Of a stretch of 64,000 nt of DNA, positions 58,878 through 64,000 are shown piece by piece. The notes under the pieces were generated by a model. The model worked only from the letters and a program-made list of their open reading frames with translations, made no database searches and was not told the origin of the DNA. Both the position numbers and the translations under genes were made by a program. Positions within the stretch are counted from its first letter, which is position 1, and each line of letters begins with the position of its first letter. This DNA is from Liquidambar formosana (Eukaryota > Streptophyta > Magnoliopsida > Saxifragales > Altingiaceae), in NCBI GenBank assembly GCA_039720395.1, contig CM077828.1, positions 22,548,717 through 22,612,716 on the forward strand, given 5' to 3'.

Positions 58878-59007
58878 TAGGGTTTTGGCGCGAAGTTAGT
58901 TTTAAATAATTTTTCCGCGAGATTTTGTAGTTGGAAAATTTTCTGAAGGAAATTTAACTTTTTTTCGCGGGAATTACTTGGCGTTTTGACAGTTTTCCGC
59001 GCCAATG
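58878..59007 (-). promoter_or_regulatory. RPA1 promoter with a cluster of E2F-like sites and a telo-box
   Basis: Four E2F-type cores lie within 125 bp: TTTTGGCGCG (58883-58892), TTTTCCGCGA (58911-58920), TTTTCGCGGGAA (58962-58973) and TTTTCCGCGCC (58993-59003). A telo-box TAGGGTTT (58878-58885) and a CCAAT motif (about 59002) accompany them. E2F sites and telo-boxes are typical of plant genes induced at G1/S, which suits RPA1. The truncated RPA1 copy has none of this. Confidence 0.65.
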
Positions 59008-59363
59008 TAATGTGTGCTGGAAGATTGTTAATTGCCTAGTTTGCCCTTTGATTGCTTTGAAACGCACCACGATTAACCAAAAATTGTTTATGGTGTGCCA
59101 GCGCCGTGGTTCTTTATTTGACACATAGGTGGGAGATTTCCCTTCCACTGGTTTTTAAATGTAAATTTTTTTTATAAAAGATAAAAAAACTAATTTAAAT
59201 TTTTAGATGAATGATTTTCTAATATATTTCTTCCTACATTTTATTAACACTTTTTTTTTTTTACTTAATAACATGGATCAGAAATTTATTATATTAATTT
59301 ATAACAATCCTAAGATTCGAACTTAAAACCTCTTTCCATGTTGGGAAAAAAATGATACTTACC

Positions 59364-59611
59364 GCTGCGTTTGGTTTGAGAAAATAGAATGAGAATGGAC
59401 ATTTCATCCCAATGTTTGGTAAGAGGTAAAAATAGAATGAAAAAGCATAAGTGGAACCCATTTTTAATGATTTTTTTACTTTTTGAAGGGTGGGAATAAC
59501 CTTTTTTTTTTGGTTTTTTTTTTATAGAAGGAATGGCTATTCCCTCAGTTGAAGGGAATAGAGCCCCGACAAGAGAATAGTCATTCCATTCTCTTGTGCA
59601 ACCAAACATTT
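59364..59611. mobile_element. Possible MITE
   Basis: GCGTTTGGTTTGAGAAAATA at the left end and, inverted, ATGTTTGGTTGCACAAGAGA at the right end, both followed by GAATG-rich sequence, suggest inverted termini of about 30 bp. The target site is not resolved. Confidence 0.4.
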
Positions 59612-61717
59612 CTTATTTTTTTGAGAATAGAATCAGTATTCCATTTCCTCCCTTATTTCCTTCATAACAAACATAAAGACTTGAGAGATAGTGCAAGGGG
59701 ATTATTTCCTTCAGGCTTCATGCAATGGGCCCAAGGCCCAATATAATGGTTTGAGGACAGCACTCTTGAGATAATTTCTCTAATCATATTTATTTATTGT
59801 ATTTTCAAGTAGATTTAAGTGTGATTCATGTTATGTGGAGTTTGATTGAGAGAGTAAAGAGATGGAGAATTCTTGTACTTAGAATTATTGTTGTTAATTG
59901 GAAAATGACCCATGGGCCATATTTTTCCTATGGATTTGGCAAAACCAATAAAAAGTGCAAATTCAGCTCCATGGCCATCCAAATATAAAACCATGGGCAC
60001 CAACTGGCTGCACTGTGATTGTAGTGATTTTCCAATCACTGAAATCTTGCCCATCAAGTTAAGCATGCCAAATAAACCTGGGAAACTCCCGTGAGGTGTT
60101 GGCCATCACAAGGGAGAGTCGAACTCAGGAGGTCTGCTTCAATATGCATCGTCCCTTGTCTAGGTCGCTCACCCAACAAGGTTATCAATCATTCATCATC
60201 ATAAATGCCTTGCCTACTCTCTAGTTCTTTTTTTTTTTGAAGTAATACAATTGTGTAGATCAAAACTTTTTCTAAATAAAGTGCACCAATTGACATATGC
60301 TAGTCACATGACCCCTAAACCAGCGAGTGCCTGCTGGTTTAGTTGGCATGGAGGTGTGTGTCTGTTTCCACACAAGATGCCTCATTTTTTGCACTCAACA
60401 TTTCTTCAGGCATTGTTCTTAAGGTTACCCATTTAAACAAATGAGAACAATGGTACAGATCGTACTCCCAAAACCCTTATGGAGCTCTTCAAGTTCTATT
60501 CTCATACCATTAGAGAGAGAGAGAATGGATCTCCTTCTGGCAAGAAACAAAAAAGGGTCACATAATAAATGTTAAGACTTAAGACCCTAAATTACAATCT
60601 TTGCTATTGGAGGTGCCGCCAGAGTTCAACTTGAAGGAATTTGCTGGAGCCAGGAATAGAGACATATCTGGAACCGTAGACGGAAAAGAAAGGGAAGTTG
60701 CCTCTTCCTGGTAATTAATTAAGTGCTTTTCTTGCTTGTTTAGCATTGCTATTTATTTTTATGGGAGTAGGTTCTTGCACTGGTCGACTTGTTAATTTCA
60801 GAGCTTCCATCAGTTTCTTTCAGAAGGGTCGTTTCTTTTTCTACCTGACTAATTACCGGCGAAATATCAATAGCTAATTAGGTTCTCTGTACTTCTATTG
60901 CAATTTTTTTTAGTAGAGAGGGACATTTTCTAAGAGTTGCAAGTAGCAGGAGGCAGGCTGATGTATGCACTTCTCTTGCAGGTTTGATATATGCATCAGC
61001 TCAACTTAAACTCAGCAAAACCACATCCCACTATACAATTTACACTCCTTTTTTTTTTTCTTTTTTTTTTTTGGTTATTACTTTCAATTGTCATTCTGTT
61101 CTGAAGAGCATCGACTCGAGCATATACGTGGGCTGTATGCATACATGTGCATTCTAACCTGTTGCCATATAACAATAAAAATGCTGTTAAAGAGATGATG
61201 TTTTAGCATTTCCTTAAAGAAAAGCCTATGATCGTTGTCCTAAGACTTTAAATGCAAATACAATTTACCAAAAAACATGACAGTACATGTACATATGAGT
61301 CTTAACGGACAATAGATCACATCCTACAATAAATATTAATGTGCATTGAACTTCAATCTTCACTACCCTATATTACATTATCAATATACCATAGACAATG
61401 AGAAAAGGATGATGTCAAGGACTCTACAATCACTATCATCTCAAACTAAGGAAACAAACATAAAGCTTCATCAGAAGCTATGCCTAAAATCCATATCAGG
61501 GGCAATTGACACTAGTGGTGTGTATCTGAATGATGGAAAGTGTATCATGCTGGAATGCAAAACTGGAAAGGGGTTTTACGTAATTTGGTAGAAATCCGAG
61601 CTGTTTGAAACCGTGCAACAAGCCTGTCTGTATATATAGTCGGGCATTTGAAATGGGGACAGAGTCATATTGAGGATTTGTTGCAGAAGACCAAAACGTT
61701 TGCCCGCTGAATGTGTC
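59612..61717. other. Intergenic region between RPA1 promoter and the 348-aa gene
   Basis: Contains a SINE (about 60085-60190), a GA-run near 60512 and T-runs near 60230 and 61050. No gene model was convincing; the open frame at 61346-61591 lacks conserved motifs. Confidence 0.45.
60085..60190 (-). mobile_element. tRNA-derived SINE, same family as in GDPD intron 5
   Basis: On the minus strand GGGTGAGCGACCTAGACAAGGG (A-box region) and GAGTTCGACTC (B box) are spaced as in the SINE at 31823-32031 and share the CAAGGGAC-ATGC and CCTCCTGAGTT blocks. Body and tail are poorly defined, so limits are approximate. Confidence 0.6.
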
Positions 61718-63568
61718 TCAACGACAAAATAGGCAACAGGAGAAGCAAGAAAACAATCTGATCTTAGCCACTGGGTTTGCTGTAGGGGTCTGGGGCTCCG
61801 GCTGTGGCTTCGGAGGACGATGTTGCTGATGCTTTTGCGAGCTGACCTTCAATGAACGACCTTTATTATCTACCTCCTCTGTCAATCTTCATTTAACCAA
61901 AAACAATTAAGTTGTTTGCTTGATGTGGCACTACATATTTGCAATGCTAATGTGTATAATAAGAATTTAAATCAAATTTTTTAGCTACCATTTCATGTAT
62001 TTCTTGAGTTCATCATGCGCTTCTATATATGCCAGTGCGTGTGTGAACTTGGTTAATTAATTAAATGCATTTTGCAGTAATTTCAAGCTTTAGACCATTT
62101 ATAATATTTCGGAGAGATCAGTTGCTCATATAATTTTAGAGACTTAAATATTTTGGGAAGTGAATTATACAGGAGAATAAGTGGACTATTTTTTTTTTTT
62201 TTTCTGGCAAAGCATTGGGAATTCATCTTTCTGAAATGCAAAGGGTATGCCTCTCATTGAGGGAACCTACACACAGTAACGCACAAGTGCAAATGAAGAA
62301 TGCATATCTTAAGAAAATCTTTGTCAAGAAGTAAATATCACATGCCAAAAGGCGGCGAAAACACAATGTTTTGGAAGAAAAGAAGGTTGGGGGTTGCGGG
62401 TTGGGAGGGGGGGGGGGGGGGAGGTGTCATTGCAACTCCACATATGCACATATTCATATATACAAGATGTGTGCATAAATGCATAAAACGTGAATTTATG
62501 TAAATCTAAATGTACTAAGATATGTGTGCCAAATTTAAGATGCATAATGCCTCCATCCATCTTTTTCTAATAGTACGTCATGCTCCAAAACGAAACAATA
62601 ATGCAATTATTCATAGACTAATTAGATGCTTTACGTGCATATTTCCTATGGGTAAGTTGAGACTTGAGAATTGAGAGAGGTATATCTTACATTGGAAATG
62701 CAAAAGACTTGACACTGGCTCCACTCTCATTTGAATGGCGTGAAATATTTGGGGAATGAGTCGCTTGCTCGTCAAGAGACAATTTTTCCTTACTACGCTC
62801 TTCTTCATTTTCCCTTAAAACCTCCCTCATGGTTTCAGCTGCTACTTCAGCTACACCGAAACCCTGATCCAAGTTAGCCATTTCTCTGCCAATGTCAGTT
62901 GCCATGTAAACCGGGGGTGGGGGTGGGGGCGGGTTACTAGAGAAGTTCATCAACGAACTGGATGTCACAGGTTCTCCAGGCTTTACTAGCTCCCCTGATT
63001 TACCCACAAATAACATCTGGTCCCCGGTGAAACTCATATTCCCCGTGTGAATGCTAAACAGCGATTCATTGGAAGCGACACTCCATTCCATTGGGGTTGT
63101 AGATTTAGTTCTCGTAAAAACAGAAGATGGAATCCTATATGAAGCAGGGTCCCCTGGCCGCTCCATCACCTGGACTGGAGGCGACTGTGTTGCTGGCCTA
63201 ATGTTTGGGCTTGATTCAGGACTATAATCAGGAACTGCAGATGGTAATGTGGAAACTGGTAAATCATGATTGGATTGTTCATAATTGGGACTAGAGCTTC
63301 CTGGGAGATCCTTTTCACTATAGTTTGAAGCTAACTGAGCATCCTCAATAAGTATAGGGAGTCCAGTCGTGCTTGTGGTGGACTTACGGGGTTCATCTTC
63401 ATCGTCTCGGAAAGGATCTTCTGATGAAGTGTCAGATGCAAAAGAAAATGATGATGGAGAGGAGAAGCCTAGCTTTTTTCCTGGGGTAGAAAGATCGCTT
63501 TTATCAACAGTGGTGGCGGGATTTGTCCTCAAATCACTAATGGGTTTGCTCCCATGTTCAGATTCCAT
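61718..63568 (-). CDS. Ser/Pro-rich plant protein with Cys-rich C-terminal tail, 348 aa
   Basis: Two coding exons: 62691-63568 and 61718-61886. The donor (CCAAT|GTAAGA) and acceptor (AATGAAG|ATTGAC) join in phase, giving SFAFPIL and then a Lys/Gln/Pro-rich stretch ending in CFSCCLFC (residues 340-347). If the intron is retained the protein ends at once at FAFPM. ATG 63568 is chosen because an in-frame stop lies upstream in the exon. The protein is low-complexity with a conserved-looking block TPMEWSVASNESLFSI (about 158-173), a PPPPPPP run (213-219) and a probable coiled or acidic helix (about 225-260). The ending SFAFP...CFxCC recalls plant proteins annotated as gar2-related or BASL-like, from memory and with low certainty. 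A clustered-Cys tail is typical of S-acylated, membrane-attached proteins; function unknown. Confidence 0.75.
61887..62690 (-). other. Intron of the 348-aa gene, with a 15-G run
   Basis: 804 bp. Contains a G-run at 62407-62421 preceded by TTGGGGGTTGCGGGTTGGGA on the plus strand, so the pre-mRNA carries the C-rich complement. A T-run lies near 62190. Confidence 0.6.
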
Positions 63569-63590
63569 ATTTGCAAATGTCGAATTCAAT

Positions 63591-63620
63591 TCAGGCTTCA
63601 AAGGTTTTATACAGTCTCAT
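63591..63620 (-). CDS. Short upstream ORF of the 348-aa gene
   Basis: ATG at 63620 opens a 9-codon frame (MRLYKTFEA) ending in TGA 23 nt before the main ATG. It lies in a leader exon that probably begins at 63634 after an acceptor TTTTCCACAG. A plausible translational regulator, unproven. Confidence 0.35.
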   Translation of the reverse strand: MRLYKTFEA

Positions 63621-63634
63621 ACTAACAGGAATTC

Positions 63635-64000
63635 CTGTGGAAAATGAAAAGAAAATAAGCTTTCCTAGCCAACTGCATTTACAAAGATCAAAAGCCAAAT
63701 TCAACCAAAGTTTTAGCTAATGGTACTATTGCAGAATGGAACACAGACAGGTCTTCAATTTTCAATGTCAACAGAAGAAGAAAAGAATACAGAAAAGCAA
63801 AAACCTAGGGTGCATGCATTATCAAAATAGTTTTTCTGATTGATATCTTAAATTATGGGTATGTAGAATTTGGACCATTGGATAGATATTTACTGCCAAT
63901 TTTTTTTTTGGACATATTAATCATTTACAAAACAAAATTAATGGGGAGAAAAGACAACACGATTTTCCAATTTGCTCAACAGAGGATAAACTCTGAGTTG
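63635..64000 (-). other. Probable 5'-UTR intron or upstream region of the 348-aa gene
   Basis: Begins at an acceptor-like TTTTCCACAG (minus strand). No coding frame seen to the window edge; the first exon and promoter presumably lie beyond. Confidence 0.4.

Noticed and set aside
58628..58909. Plus-strand frames over RPA1 exon 1 and the CT repeat
   Set aside because: Antisense of RPA1 exon 1 continuing into simple-sequence SLSLSL; not a gene.
61346..61591. 81-codon plus-strand frame near the 348-aa gene
   Set aside because: No conserved motif and no promoter or splice context. It lies just beyond the 3' end of the minus-strand gene and is probably fortuitous.
62407..62421. 15-G run as a structured regulatory element
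   Set aside because: It is a homopolymer in an intron; there is no separate set of G tracts clearly arranged for a defined quadruplex, and run length may be an assembly uncertainty.

Overview
This is nuclear DNA from a flowering plant, almost certainly a eudicot. The evidence is intron-rich genes with GT-AG junctions, AT-rich intergenic DNA, CT/GA-rich 5' leaders and typical plant transposons (Ty1/copia, Helitron, MULE, PIF/Harbinger MITEs, tRNA-derived SINEs). The protein families are plant ones: a Ninja/AFP repressor, a secreted GDPD of the plant GDPD5/6 type, and the RPA70 subunit. I cannot name the species.

Layout. 1-9.8 kb: an unrecognised two-exon gene (3131-6765) among MITEs and fold-back repeats, ending in a G-box-rich island. 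9.86-14.85 kb: a young, internally deleted Ty1/copia element with near-identical 318-bp LTRs and a 5-bp target duplication; three arrays of hairpin-forming tandem repeats fill its leader. 15.15-16.74 kb: a non-autonomous MULE with a 9-bp target duplication. 17.7-56.0 kb: the main feature, a direct tandem segmental duplication. Each unit (about 17.7 kb without later insertions) carries, in order, an AFP gene (+), a stray GDPD last exon, a full GDPD gene (+) and RPA1 sequence (-). 54.4-58.7 kb: the intact 12-exon RPA1, whose 5' half lies beyond the duplicated block. 61.7-63.6 kb: a minus-strand gene for a Ser/Pro-rich protein with a Cys-rich tail.

The duplication breakpoints lie inside genes. 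The left one is in the 5'-UTR intron of AFP and the right one in intron 6 of RPA1. AFP copy 1 therefore keeps its native promoter, while AFP copy 2 has lost promoter, first leader exon and upstream ORF and abuts RPA1 intron sequence. Conversely, the RPA1 copy in unit 1 is 5'-truncated (exons 7-12, all splice sites and frames intact) and the distal RPA1 is complete. After the duplication, a 2.4-kb Helitron inserted about 100 bp upstream of the GDPD start codon in unit 1; unit 2 preserves the empty site. GDPD copy 1 also carries changes at positions I remember as conserved, so it may be decaying while copy 2 stays functional.

The three duplicated genes have no obvious joint pathway: AFP acts in ABA/jasmonate transcriptional repression, GDPD in glycerophosphodiester breakdown, RPA1 in DNA replication and repair. 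I see no multi-gene system that looks wholly new. The most distinctive observations are the gene-splitting duplication, the Helitron with its paralogous empty site, the hairpin arrays in the copia leader, and a stop codon that overlaps a splice donor in the last gene. All coordinates, splice sites and repeat ends were read by eye.
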